Assembly: GCA_964438515.1 (NCBI GenBank) | Contig: CAYTLK010000025.1 | Location: 1-39,916, forward strand | Direction: 5' to 3' | Length of the DNA stretch: 39,916 bases | Source: RGIG3701 sp964438515 | GTDB lineage: Bacteria; Planctomycetota; Planctomycetia; Pirellulales; Thermoguttaceae | In this document: positions 8,773 to 17,196 of the stretch, one piece after another | Layout of the letters: every line of letters starts with the position of its first letter | Position numbering within the stretch: the stretch's first letter is position 1 | Notes under the pieces: model-generated | Seen by the model: only the letters and a program-made list of their open reading frames with translations | What the model was told of the DNA's origin: nothing | The model's database searches: none | Program-made: the position numbers and the translations under genes

Positions 8773-9878
8773 AAATGACGCCTTATACAGCGGAGGATTT
8801 TCGTACGAATCCGCTCATGTTTTATTATGAAGTGACGCGCGCCTGCGACCTTCAGTGCAAGCATTGCCGCGCCAGCGCGCAGCACGATGCGGCTCCCGAC
8901 GAACTGACGCACGAACAGTCGCTTCAGCTCATCGAACAAGTCGCATCTTTCCCGCGAAAACCCACGATGTGTTTTACGGGCGGCGACCCGCTGAAACGCG
9001 CCGACATCTTTGAGCTGCTTCAATTTGCGGTTTCCAAAGGAATCATGACGGCTTTGACCCCTTCCGCGACGCCGCTCGCAACGTTCGACGCCTTTCGACG
9101 CGCCAAAGAGGCGGGCGTTTCCGCTATCGGAATCAGTCTCGACGGTGCGGACGCCGCGACTCACGACGCATTTCGCGGTTTTGAAGGAAGTTTTGCGCAA
9201 ACGATGGAAATGCTTCAATTTGCGGCCGATTTGAATTTTCCAGTACAAATCAATACCTCCGTCACGAAACGAAATTTTCAGCAAATCGACCAAATTGCGG
9301 ACCTTCTTGAAAATAAAGGAATCGCGATGTGGTCCGTTTTTTTCCTCGTTCCCGTCGGAAGAGGCGTCGAGGAACAACGAATCGAGCCGGAAGAGTATCG
9401 TACGGTTTTCGAAAAGTTGTGGAAGCACGCACAGACGAAACCGTTCAGTGTGAAAACGACGGAGGCGCCATTTTATCGGCGTTTCGTGTTGGAACAGGGT
9501 GGAAATCCTCTGGCGTCGCCGAAAAACAGCACGCATTCTGAGTTTGCGGCGAGCATGAATCGAGGGGCGCATACGAGTCGTGCACCGCTGGGAATCACGG
9601 ATGGCCGAGGAATTATGTTCGTTGCGCATAATGGTACGATTTTCCCTGCCGGCTTTTTGCCTGTCGAATGCGGAAAATTCCCGGAAGTTTCGGTTGTGGA
9701 TGCGTATCAGAAGAATGCGGTGTTCACACTTCTTCAAAATCCCGACAACTACCACGGAATTTGCGGTTCCTGCAAAGATCGATTCATCTGCGGCGGCAGT
9801 CGTGCGCGCGCGTACGCCGTCACGGGCGACTATCTCGGCCCGGAACCCGACTGTTTTTTTGAAGAATTGAAGAAATAA
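8769..9878 (+). CDS. Radical SAM/SPASM protein (TIGR04053-like)
   Basis: The 369-residue protein begins with the radical SAM cluster motif C26-x3-C30-x2-C33 (RACDLQCKHC), followed by the GGDP-type motif (FTGGDPL) and the strand motif AIGISLDGA. The C-terminus has a SPASM-type cysteine cluster (CGSCKDRFICGGSRARAYA, then a last Cys in EPDC) for an additional iron-sulfur cluster. Segments such as LTPSATPL and WSVFFLVPVGRG match the subgroup I know as TIGR04053, whose reaction is undefined. It should cleave S-adenosylmethionine and modify a peptide or small molecule in the cytoplasm. No small precursor-peptide gene is evident beside it. Translation is coupled to the upstream HTH-EIIA regulator. 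Confidence 0.88.
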   Translation: MKMTPYTAEDFRTNPLMFYYEVTRACDLQCKHCRASAQHDAAPDELTHEQSLQLIEQVASFPRKPTMCFTGGDPLKRADIFELLQFAVSKGIMTALTPSATPLATFDAFRRAKEAGVSAIGISLDGADAATHDAFRGFEGSFAQTMEMLQFAADLNFPVQINTSVTKRNFQQIDQIADLLENKGIAMWSVFFLVPVGRGVEEQRIEPEEYRTVFEKLWKHAQTKPFSVKTTEAPFYRRFVLEQGGNPLASPKNSTHSEFAASMNRGAHTSRAPLGITDGRGIMFVAHNGTIFPAGFLPVECGKFPEVSVVDAYQKNAVFTLLQNPDNYHGICGSCKDRFICGGSRARAYAVTGDYLGPEPDCFFEELKK

Positions 9879-9899
9879 TTCAAGAATTATCCTCGCAAG

Positions 9900-9935
9900 A
9901 AAAAACAAAAGCCGTAAAACACAACGTTTTACGGC
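9900..9935 (-). terminator. Intrinsic terminator of the tRNA gene
   Basis: A hairpin with 9 bp perfect arms (GCCGTAAAA at 9911 and TTTTACGGC ending at 9935) is followed on the minus strand by TTTTGTTTTT, a classic rho-independent terminator directly downstream of the tRNA. Confidence 0.85.
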
Positions 9936-9942
9936 TTCGAAA

Positions 9943-10015
9943 TAGCAGCGGAGGGATTCGAACCCCCGACAAGCGGATTATGACCCCGCTGCTCTACCAG
10001 CTGAGCTACACTGCC
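9943..10015 (-). tRNA. tRNA with CAU anticodon (tRNA-Met, or Ile2 if modified)
   Basis: The 73 nt fold into a full cloverleaf: acceptor GGCAGTG/CGCTGCT, D arm GCTC/GAGC, anticodon arm GCGGG/TCCGC with loop GTCATAA (anticodon CAU), a 5 nt variable loop, and T arm GGGGG/CCCTC with TTCGAAT. Discriminator is A and CCA is not encoded. G1-U72 is a weak pair rather than the C-A mismatch usual in initiators, so an elongator Met or a lysidine-modified Ile2 tRNA is more likely. It has its own promoter and terminator. Confidence 0.95.
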
Positions 10016-10072
10016 ATTCATGTTGTTGCGGGAAAACAAGGTTCAAACCGTTTTTTCCCTCATGATGTTTTT

Positions 10073-10100
10073 AATATACCATATTTCGCGCGCCTGTCAA
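10073..10100 (-). promoter_or_regulatory. tRNA promoter
   Basis: On the minus strand TTGACA (10100-10095) and TATATT (10078-10073) are 16 bp apart, about 58 bp before the tRNA. Confidence 0.75.
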
Positions 10101-10161
10101 TAGGGGGGGAAATCAAATTTTCAAAAATTTTTGAAATTCGAGATCTCCACTTGTCTCAATC

Positions 10162-12780
10162 CTATTCCTCAGAGGATTTCACAAAAAATCGGCCCAGCGG
10201 ACTCGTTAAAAGCGCCGGAGTCAGGAAAAGGTCCGCAGTTACCGCCGCCGTCAGCAGTGTGCAAAGCATCCAGGCGAAACGCGCTACCGGTACAAAGTTA
10301 CTGAACGCAAACACAAGGAACGTAAAACTACAGATGAAAGCCGTCTGAAGCATGGCGCTTGCACAGTGCGTGTATGCAAAAATAACCGCATTCTTCCGCT
10401 TCATTCCTTCCGCAATTCCCCTTCTAAACCACGTGAGAAAATGAAGCGTTCCATCGACCGTGATTCCCAGAGCAACGCTGGCCGTCATCATGGAACCGAT
10501 ATCAATTTTAATTTCAAGGAGCGCCAAAAGTCCGAAAATCACGACACTCGGTAAAATATTCGGAATCATTGCAATCATTCCCGCCGGTATACTTCGTAAA
10601 AGAATAATCATTGTTACGGAAATCAACACAAACGCCATGATGAAACTATCAATGAGGTCCTTCAAAAGCTGCTGCTGTGCCTTGAACACGAGAGGAATCG
10701 CTCCCGTCACGACGAGGGAAACATCTCGGAACTTCATCACATCCTCTTCGGCCCGTTCACGCTCCAAGCGTCGGCGTTCCTGGGGCGACAGCTGCGTCTC
10801 ATCGGCCGGAAGGGTGGAAGCTGCTGAAGTTCGAAACTCTTCCGGAAGCCCTTTTTCACCTGCTTTTTTCAGCGGTTCGGCCAGAAACGGCGTGTCGTGC
10901 ACCTGGGTGTCTGTAATTGCGTACGTTATTCCGTTTGCGAGCATTACTTCATACGCTTTCAGTTCCAGATTTTGCAGCAGCGTTTCGTATTTCAGATCGG
11001 CACCTGCCGGAACACGCATGGAAATGCGCCACATTTCCTCTTCCGCCCCCTCGCAGAAGAACTGAGAATCCGCGAGATCCTGCGTTCCTTCTTCGAGACG
11101 CCGATTGTACACACGACGGGCAGAAACCGAGGCTCCGCTTCGTTCCGTGAGCGACGGTTTGTCGGGCAAAACATTCAGAATGGAAACACTTCCATCCACC
11201 CCGGGAACCTGATTCAGCGCTTCTTGAACCATCGAAACCAATTCGAGTTCCTCAAGCCGTGTTCGACATTCGTTCGTTTCGTTCAACGGAATCCGCAAAA
11301 TCACTTCAATCGGCACAAGCCCCCCAAAGTTTTTTTCGAGGTAGTTGTAATCGACAATCACCTCGTTGTCGGGCTTCAGCATCCCATGAAGTGTGATATT
11401 CGTTTCGATATTGAAAACAAAAACTGAAAAACCTGCGATAAGCAGCAGACTCCCTAAAATAATGAGTCCGTAGGTGCGAGAAATAAACCCGGCGAGATAG
11501 TGCCATACACCGTTCTGCAACTGGGCGTTTCCCTCCTCGTTTGCGGCGTGAACGGAATGCTGAAGCAGCACTTTGCGTTGTTTTTCCAGCGGATCGCGGC
11601 GGCGGCGCCAGAATGGAACATAGTATTCAAACGGCGGCCAGTTTTCCCACGAAGCTGCAATAAAAAGGAAGAGGAATATTGTACCCAGACACAATGCGAT
11701 GGATGTATAAATTCCAAAGTTGCAAATCGGCGTCACTTTGCTGATTGCGAGCGACCCCATTCCCAAAACGGTCGTAATCGTCGCGAGCGCGCAGGGAAGT
11801 CCCCCTTTTTGAATCGTACGTAAAACAGCCCCTCGCGTCCCTTCTTCGAGAACCGAGTCGCGATAGTAATTGGATAAATGAATTCCCGACTCCATCGTCA
11901 GAACGAACGTCAGCGCGGAAACGAGGAGCGAGATGGAATCCATGTGCGACCCCGTAAAAAAGATGGCGGCCGGCCCAATTTCCTGATTCATGAGCGCCAT
12001 AAAAAAGACCGTCATTACAAGTATCGGATTCCGCAGACACAATGCGAGCAAAAAAGAACATAAAATCCCAAAAATCGGAAAAAGCGTCCCCTGCGACGTT
12101 GCAGTCGCTTCATCAATCGCGACGCTGTCGCACGTTCCGCCGGCCAGATGGATTTCCTGATGAGTTTTTCCCGTGATTCGCATCGTGTCGTCGTAGAGCT
12201 TTTTCAGCAGCGCCGCACGGTTTGCCGCCCCGTTTTCCGACGCCATTACAATGATGCACCCTTGCTCCTTATTTCGGCTCAAAATCCATCCGTGCAGCTG
12301 ATCCTCCGAGATTTCTCGAATACTTTTTGGGGGCCGCTGGCGTTTGTAACGCTTTTCGTTCATTTCGTCCAGCATCCCCAGCATCTCGACGGACGTAATC
12401 GTTCGACGCACGAGCGGCGGCAGCGGTTTCCCCTCTGCGTCTGTGCCGGGCGACTCCATGTACGCCGCCGTCAGTTCCTCCTGAATCGGATCTTCCGGCT
12501 GCAAACCGTCCCAGCTGATCATCACCATTTCGTTGGAACCAAAATGATTCTTGAAAAACTGCAGCTTCTGCGTTTCGGGAAAGTCCTCCGGAAACCAGTC
12601 CTGCACACGATTGTTGCACGTTTTTTTCGCCTCAAATCCTCCGTAAAGCATGAAGCCGAACAGGACGATAAATGCAATTAAAATCAGCCAGCGTAGCGGA
12701 CGATTTAAAAACTCTCTAGGCTCCGGGGTCGAATACGGAGTGCTTTTTTCCGGGACGGATGAAGATGTTGGTTCGTTCAT
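10162..12780 (-). CDS. RND/MMPL-family exporter
   Basis: The 872-residue membrane protein has the two-half RND layout. There is an N-terminal helix (LRWLILIAFIVLFGFMLYGG), a large extracytoplasmic loop, a five-helix bundle (from GTLFPIFGILCSFLLALCL to LGTIFLFLFIAA), and then the same pattern again, ending with LIDSFIMAFVLISVTMIILL and further helices. The bundle with SMTASVALGI/GITVDGTLHF-like segments resembles the sterol-sensing-type exporters of the MMPL/HpnN group rather than drug-efflux AcrB types. It probably moves a lipid or hydrophobic compound using the proton gradient. The start at 12780 (MNEPTSSSV) follows a GGAG ribosome site; an upstream ATG at 12840 has none. It stands alone, with the tRNA downstream on the same strand. 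Confidence 0.85.
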   Translation of the reverse strand: MNEPTSSSVPEKSTPYSTPEPREFLNRPLRWLILIAFIVLFGFMLYGGFEAKKTCNNRVQDWFPEDFPETQKLQFFKNHFGSNEMVMISWDGLQPEDPIQEELTAAYMESPGTDAEGKPLPPLVRRTITSVEMLGMLDEMNEKRYKRQRPPKSIREISEDQLHGWILSRNKEQGCIIVMASENGAANRAALLKKLYDDTMRITGKTHQEIHLAGGTCDSVAIDEATATSQGTLFPIFGILCSFLLALCLRNPILVMTVFFMALMNQEIGPAAIFFTGSHMDSISLLVSALTFVLTMESGIHLSNYYRDSVLEEGTRGAVLRTIQKGGLPCALATITTVLGMGSLAISKVTPICNFGIYTSIALCLGTIFLFLFIAASWENWPPFEYYVPFWRRRRDPLEKQRKVLLQHSVHAANEEGNAQLQNGVWHYLAGFISRTYGLIILGSLLLIAGFSVFVFNIETNITLHGMLKPDNEVIVDYNYLEKNFGGLVPIEVILRIPLNETNECRTRLEELELVSMVQEALNQVPGVDGSVSILNVLPDKPSLTERSGASVSARRVYNRRLEEGTQDLADSQFFCEGAEEEMWRISMRVPAGADLKYETLLQNLELKAYEVMLANGITYAITDTQVHDTPFLAEPLKKAGEKGLPEEFRTSAASTLPADETQLSPQERRRLERERAEEDVMKFRDVSLVVTGAIPLVFKAQQQLLKDLIDSFIMAFVLISVTMIILLRSIPAGMIAMIPNILPSVVIFGLLALLEIKIDIGSMMTASVALGITVDGTLHFLTWFRRGIAEGMKRKNAVIFAYTHCASAMLQTAFICSFTFLVFAFSNFVPVARFAWMLCTLLTAAVTADLFLTPALLTSPLGRFFVKSSEE

Positions 12781-12957
12781 GGCTGAACTCCATGGATTCC
12801 TTGAATATCGCAACTGAATTGCGCCATACACCGTTAGCATACAATATTATTATCAAATTGAAAATATCCGCAGTCGATTTTTTTCGAAAATTTTCCAAAT
12901 AAAACGCAGAATCGTTCCGATTGCACAAAATGCGAAAGATACGCAATCTCCAACCCC

Positions 12958-12986
12958 TTGACGCGGCCCCCTTTTTGTGGTACAGT
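12958..12986 (+). promoter_or_regulatory. Sigma-70-type promoter for the C_GCAxxG_C_C gene
   Basis: TTGACG at 12958-12963, a 17 bp spacer and TACAGT at 12981-12986, about 93 bp before the start at 13079. Confidence 0.6.
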
Positions 12987-13078
12987 AAGGACACAAAAAG
13001 GAAACACATAGAAGGAATTTGAAAAAATTTTGTAAGATGAATACAGAATAAATTCAAGAAGAATATAAGGTGAATGAA

Positions 13079-13567
13079 ATGAATACAGATTTCGAAACAG
13101 CCGGTCTTTCGGAAAAAGAACAACTCGCGGACCGTCTTTTTCACTCCGGCGCGAACTGCGCTCAATCCGTTTTGGGAGCGTTTGCAGCCGACTGCGGACT
13201 TTCGGAAGAGGACGCAATGCGCGTCGCATCAGGTTTCGGCGCTGGAATGGGACGTCTGCGGGAGGTGTGCGGCACGGTCTCCGGGATGGTTCTTGCCGCC
13301 AATCTGCTTTTTGGACCGAATAATACAACCGAAAAAGCAAAAAAAGACGCTCATTACGCGCTCATTCAGGACCTCGCAAACGCTTTCAAAGCCGAAACGG
13401 GTTCCATCGTCTGCCGGGAACTCCTCGGTCTCGAAAAGAAGCAGTCCGACGCTCCGATTTCCGAAGCACGAACGGAAACGTACTATAAAAAACGTCCCTG
13501 CGGCGAGATGGTGCTGCTGGCGGTTCGAATCCTCGAAAATAAGATTCGAACGATGAAAAACGAATAA
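13079..13567 (+). CDS. C_GCAxxG_C_C family putative redox protein
   Basis: This 162-residue protein carries the ordered cysteines of the C_GCAxxG_C_C family: GANCAQSVLGAF, GFGAGMGRLREVCGTVSGMV, then IVCRELLG and a final cysteine in RPCGEMV. Members are small proteins thought to be redox-active or metal-binding; the reaction is not established. The start at 13079 is preceded by AAGG 9-12 bases upstream; a GTG at 13070 in the same frame is the alternative. The gene has its own promoter and is followed directly by repeat copy A, whose left end begins right after the stop codon. Confidence 0.85.
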   Translation: MNTDFETAGLSEKEQLADRLFHSGANCAQSVLGAFAADCGLSEEDAMRVASGFGAGMGRLREVCGTVSGMVLAANLLFGPNNTTEKAKKDAHYALIQDLANAFKAETGSIVCRELLGLEKKQSDAPISEARTETYYKKRPCGEMVLLAVRILENKIRTMKNE

Positions 13568-13917
13568 AAGGAAATCCTAAAAACAGAACGCTAAGAGTTT
13601 TCCAGGTGAGGGGGCTGGGGAGAGGGACGGCTTGCAAAAAGCCCCGCTCTCCACGACCGCAGCGACATTACGGGAACGTTTGTTTCCTCCCGCAAGGGTG
13701 GAAACACCGCCGCGGTGCGAAAAAACCCTTGAAACGCGATTTGTGTTGTACGATTTTTGTACAATATTGTTTTTGACAAAAATTTCAAATTTGAGGTTTT
13801 TATACTAACACTATTTTGAATTTCAGTTTTCCTGTCCGCCGTTGGAGCTACGCACCACGGCTCCCGAAGTCTTTGTGAAAACTGAATTTCATTGTAGAAC
13901 CAGCATAGAACTTCCTC
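13568..13917 (+). repeat. Structured intergenic repeat, copy A (with nested insert)
   Basis: Left end AAGGAAATCCTAAAA abuts the stop of the upstream gene; the right end TAGAACTTCCTC lies at 13906-13917. Between them are the shared core (CCACGACC...GGGTGGAAACACCGCC) and the TTGTAC/GTACAA hairpin. The central hairpin differs in sequence from the other copies (GGAGAG...CTCTCC). An extra segment of about 100 bp (13803-13904), absent from copies B-E, sits before the right end and has its own near-perfect inverted repeat (TGAATTTCAGTTTTC with one mismatch). It fills the 391 bp gap to the next gene. Confidence 0.8.
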
Positions 13918-13958
13918 AAACAGAATCATAGAACGCTTTCATGAAAGGAACGCGAAAA

Positions 13959-14759
13959 ATGTCGAATCAACCACTGGCGATCGTGACGGGCGCGTCCGAC
14001 GGAATGGGACGTGAATTTGCACGCGCACTCGCTGAAAAAGGATGCGACCTGATTCTTGTCGCTCGGCGTGCGGAACGTCTGGAAGCGCTGAAATCCGAAC
14101 TCGAATCCCAATTTAAGGTCTCCGCAGAGGTCCTCGCACTCGATCTCTGCGTTCGGGAAAACCTTTTGATTCTCGAACAGAAAGCAGAATCCGCTTCCAA
14201 TCTCCTCTGGCTCGTAAACTGCGCGGGTTTCGGAGCGGGGGAGAGCGCGTTTCCTGATGTGGATGTGGAATTGGAGTCCCGCATGCTGCTTCTTCACAAC
14301 ATGGCGCCGATGCGTCTCTGCCGGGCGGCCCTCGTCCCCATGCGCAAAAATCATCGCGGTTTCATCATCAACGTCGCATCCGTCGCCGGGTTTCTCGCTT
14401 CACGCGGAGCCGTCGATTATTCCGCCACAAAAGCGTTTCTCATCACCTTTTCCCGCGCGCTCCAATGCGACTGTGCCGGAACCGGAATTCTCGTTCAGGC
14501 GCTGTGTCCCGGTTTCGTCCGCACGGGTTTTCACGACTCCGAAACGATGAAATCCAGCCCGCTGAAGCAGCAAGTTCCAGCGTTCATGTGGGACGACGCT
14601 CGCCGAGTTGTACGAAAATCTATCCAAAACGTTCAGAAACGGTTCGGCCACGCGGTGATTTTTATACCGTCCTTTTTTTATCGATTCATTTCCCGCATCC
14701 TGTCGGGTCCGCTTCTCGCGCCGCTGCGAATTCTTTTCACCGGAGGAAAAACACGATGA
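13959..14759 (+). CDS. Short-chain dehydrogenase/reductase (SDR)
   Basis: The 266-residue product is a classical SDR. It has the nucleotide-binding motif TGASDGMG (residues 10-17), NCAGFG for the NNAG position, a serine in the VASVAG strand and the catalytic pair Y154-x3-K158 (YSATK). The arginine pair at the end of the second strand (VARRAER) suggests NADP(H) use. A hydrophobic C-terminal tail (FFYRFISRILSGPLLAPL) may bind membrane, as in fatty-acid or 3-ketosphinganine-like reductases. The substrate is unknown. The start at 13959 follows AAAGGAA by about 9 bases; the ATG at 13941 lies upstream of that ribosome site and is less likely. Confidence 0.88.
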   Translation: MSNQPLAIVTGASDGMGREFARALAEKGCDLILVARRAERLEALKSELESQFKVSAEVLALDLCVRENLLILEQKAESASNLLWLVNCAGFGAGESAFPDVDVELESRMLLLHNMAPMRLCRAALVPMRKNHRGFIINVASVAGFLASRGAVDYSATKAFLITFSRALQCDCAGTGILVQALCPGFVRTGFHDSETMKSSPLKQQVPAFMWDDARRVVRKSIQNVQKRFGHAVIFIPSFFYRFISRILSGPLLAPLRILFTGGKTR

Positions 14760-14973
14760 AAGAGGTTTCGGAGTAAAAACTCGCACCGAAACTGCACCGA
14801 ACTCGCACCGAAATTGCGCCAAACTTTGCGGATTGTAACGTTTGAACGTTGGAATTAAATAGAAATGATGAAAACGATTAAAAGGGACGATAGAAAAATG
14901 ATAGACCGATTTTTTGGTTTTTAACGATAATAATAAGCAATATTCGTCAATAAATATTCGTCGAGGAATAAAT

Positions 14974-15954
14974 ATGAAACGTGTTTTTCTTTCCATCCTG
15001 TGCCTGACGGCTGTTTTTGCGGCCGTTTCTACCTCTGCTTGGGCGCAGTTCAAGGAAAATGTGGACGAAAACGGAAGCGAAATCCCTTCCGGAGGCTGTT
15101 CGTTAGGCGACTCTGCCGTTCAGTACTGGGAATGCGGAATCAAACTGACGGCCCGCAGCGCTCCTGTGACGAATGTCGTCGCGACGGTTCCCGTCCCGGT
15201 GAACTGGCCGGAACAAAAGGTCAAAATCTCTGAAGAACGTTATTCACCGTACGCAAAAGTTTCGTTTCAGAAGCAGCCGGGCGGTTCCACGCTGATGGTG
15301 ATTAAAATGTCGTCTCTTCCGGCGGGGGAAAGTGCGGAAGTCGTGGCGCGCTTCGAGTGCGAATCCTACGCTCTGACGCGTCCTGAAGATCCGTCGAAGT
15401 TCCAGAAACCCGACGTGAAAGACCTTCCGAAGACGTTCCGTTTGTATCTCCTTCCGAGCGACAAAATCGAAAGCAAGGACAAAGCGATCGTCAAACTGTC
15501 GAAAGAAATCGGAACGGACGCCGAAAACGTCTGGGACGAAATCGAAGCCGTTTACGATTGGGTTCAGAAGAACATCAAGTACGAAAACGGACAGCTGAAA
15601 GGTGCGCTGGCGGCTTTGAAAGACGGGACGGGAGATTGTGAGGAACTGTCGTCGCTCTTCATCGCATTGTGCCGCGCAAAAGGCGTTCCCGCTCGAATCG
15701 TCTGGGTCCCGGAACATTGTTACGCAGAATTCTACCTCACCGATAAAGACGGGAACGGATTTTGGTTTCCGTGCCAGCCGGCGGGAGACAAAGCGTTCGG
15801 GGAGATGCCGTTCCAGTATGTGATTTTGCAGAAAGGCGACAACTTTACGCTGCCGGGGAGTCGGAAAAAAGTACGATATTTGCCGGAACAAATCAGTGCG
15901 AAAAGTTCCGTCAAACCCGGTTGCGAAATGATCGGAAAAATCGTCACGCCGTAA
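14974..15954 (+). CDS. Secreted transglutaminase-like cysteine protease family protein
   Basis: Residues 1-23 form a signal peptide (MKRVFLSILCLTAVFA...WAQ). An N-terminal beta domain (about 25-165) precedes a transglutaminase-like core (about 180-310). Here GDCEE supplies the nucleophile Cys222 and PEHCYAEF the His248; the acid of the triad is probably in the following strand. Such domains act as periplasmic peptidases or cross-linkers. The start at 14974 follows CGAGGAAT; the upstream in-frame ATG at 14914 lacks a ribosome site and would bury the signal peptide. AACGTT-containing motifs flank the gene on both sides (14837-14852 and the repeat after 15972). Confidence 0.85.
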   Translation: MKRVFLSILCLTAVFAAVSTSAWAQFKENVDENGSEIPSGGCSLGDSAVQYWECGIKLTARSAPVTNVVATVPVPVNWPEQKVKISEERYSPYAKVSFQKQPGGSTLMVIKMSSLPAGESAEVVARFECESYALTRPEDPSKFQKPDVKDLPKTFRLYLLPSDKIESKDKAIVKLSKEIGTDAENVWDEIEAVYDWVQKNIKYENGQLKGALAALKDGTGDCEELSSLFIALCRAKGVPARIVWVPEHCYAEFYLTDKDGNGFWFPCQPAGDKAFGEMPFQYVILQKGDNFTLPGSRKKVRYLPEQISAKSSVKPGCEMIGKIVTP

Positions 15955-15971
15955 AATCGGACGCACTGAAT

Positions 15972-16078
15972 CGCGTTCGAAACGTTCAAAACGTCCAAAC
16001 CGTTTAAAACACCATTCGAAACGCACCAAATAACGTTCAAAAACGCATCGAATAACGTTCAAAACATCCGAAAACGTG
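15972..16078. repeat. Degenerate CGTTCAAAA repeat
   Basis: About ten units of 9-12 bp related to CGTTCAAAA (CGTTCGAAA, CGTCCAAAC, CGTTTAAAA, CGTTCAAAAA and so on) run through the gap between the transglutaminase-like gene and the lipoprotein gene. No coding potential is seen. Confidence 0.6.
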
Positions 16079-16120
16079 TAAGGAAATTCGATACTTATTT
16101 ATCAAAAAGAGGGAGAGACG

Positions 16121-16714
16121 ATGAAACTCGTTCAAACTACAGCGCTTGTACTTATTGCACTTTTTTCAATCAGCATCCTTTCCTGTTCTCGGCGAGCGGC
16201 GCCGTCGGCTCCCAAAATCGACCCCTCTGCAATGGCGGCCAAAGCGCTGGAGCTTTACGATACCGACAAAAACGGGAAAATTGAAGGAAAAGAACTGTTA
16301 GCGGCTCCCGCTTTGGCGTTTTCCCTGAAAGAAATGGACGCAAATAAGGACAAAGGGTTGGATTCGGACGAAATTCAAAACCGTCTTCAGGCGTGGATCG
16401 ACTCCGGCGTCACGCTGATGTCGCCCAATTTTTCCTGCAAAGTCGGCGGAAAAAGCATCAAAGACGGAACATTAACCCTCACTCCCGACCCGCTTATGGG
16501 CGGTTCCTTCCCTGCGGCGCACGGCGATTTTCTCAACGGATACTGCCAGCCGTCGGCTCCGAATGCGGGAAATTACCAGGCGATTCCGATGGGTTTTTAC
16601 AACGTAGAAGTTTCCAGCCCGCAAGGGACGGTCGCGCCGGGAAAATTGGGGGTGGAGGTGTTCGAAGGTTCCCAATATTTCCAGAAAAAAGGGGAATACA
16701 ATCTCTCACTGTAA
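16121..16714 (+). CDS. EF-hand lipoprotein
   Basis: The 197-residue product starts with a lipoprotein signal (hydrophobic stretch ending ISILSC, modified Cys22), so it should be anchored to a membrane facing the periplasm. Two EF-hand calcium-binding loops follow: DTDKNGKIEGKE and DANKDKGLDSDE, about 30 residues apart. The C-terminal part (about 105-197) looks like a beta-sandwich of the carboxypeptidase-regulatory type common in planctomycete lipoproteins (MGFYNVEVSSPQG). It has a strong ribosome site (GAGGGAGAG) and follows the degenerate repeat. The role is unknown; calcium binding is inferred from the loops. Confidence 0.82.
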   Translation: MKLVQTTALVLIALFSISILSCSRRAAPSAPKIDPSAMAAKALELYDTDKNGKIEGKELLAAPALAFSLKEMDANKDKGLDSDEIQNRLQAWIDSGVTLMSPNFSCKVGGKSIKDGTLTLTPDPLMGGSFPAAHGDFLNGYCQPSAPNAGNYQAIPMGFYNVEVSSPQGTVAPGKLGVEVFEGSQYFQKKGEYNLSL

Positions 16715-16854
16715 ATCGTACGAAAAGAATATTCGAAAAAAAGACGGCTACTTTTGTTTTTTTTTTCAAAAAAGTTTTTTTCCTGGCCCCACCCACTTGT
16801 AAAGAACAAATAAAAGGATAAAATAAAAGAATCGTTGTTTCCCATAAAATTCAC

Positions 16855-17164
16855 AAAGGAAGTCCTAAAAACTAAAGATCAAGAAGTTTTTGAAAAAGGG
16901 GTCTGGGGTCGCGAGCCGCGACGGGCGATAGTGCTGCCGCACGAGTGACGCCCTCGCTGGGGCGAAATCACGAGCAGTAAACACATTCAAAATGTTTTTT
17001 CCCCACGACCGAGAGCGACAGTACGGGAGCGTTTTGTTTCCTCCCGTCAGGGTGGAAACACCGCCGCGGTACAAAAAAGACCTTTGAACCCCGATTTGTG
17101 CTATATGATTTTTGCACAATAATGGTTTTTACAAAAATTTCGTTTTTGAGGGTAGAATTTCCTA
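16855..17164 (+). repeat. Structured intergenic repeat, copy B (long form)
   Basis: Left end AAAGGAAGTCCTAAAA at 16855; right end TAGAATTTCCTAC, ending at about 17164, is slightly decayed. It carries the long central module (about 16918-16981) with a GGGCG...CGCCC stem enclosing GTGC/GCAC. The 3' hairpin has changed to TTGTGC/GCACAA, with both arms altered together. It fills most of the 482 bp gap 16715-17196; the part before it (16730-16780) is only T-rich low-complexity DNA. Confidence 0.88.
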
Positions 17165-17196
17165 CAATCCTTTTTTTCTCCTCCGATGGGTGTCGT

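Noticed and set aside
8514..9908. 464-codon minus-strand frame opposite the radical SAM gene
   Set aside because: Arg/Phe-rich antisense frame of a gene with clear catalytic motifs; no ribosome site.
16865..17119. Open frames of 60-130 codons on the minus strand across repeat copies B, C and E, with similar peptide pieces
   Set aside because: The frames differ between copies (the same DNA is read in different frames), lengths vary with indels not in multiples of three, and the DNA hairpins are better conserved than any peptide. They are treated as by-products of the repeat.
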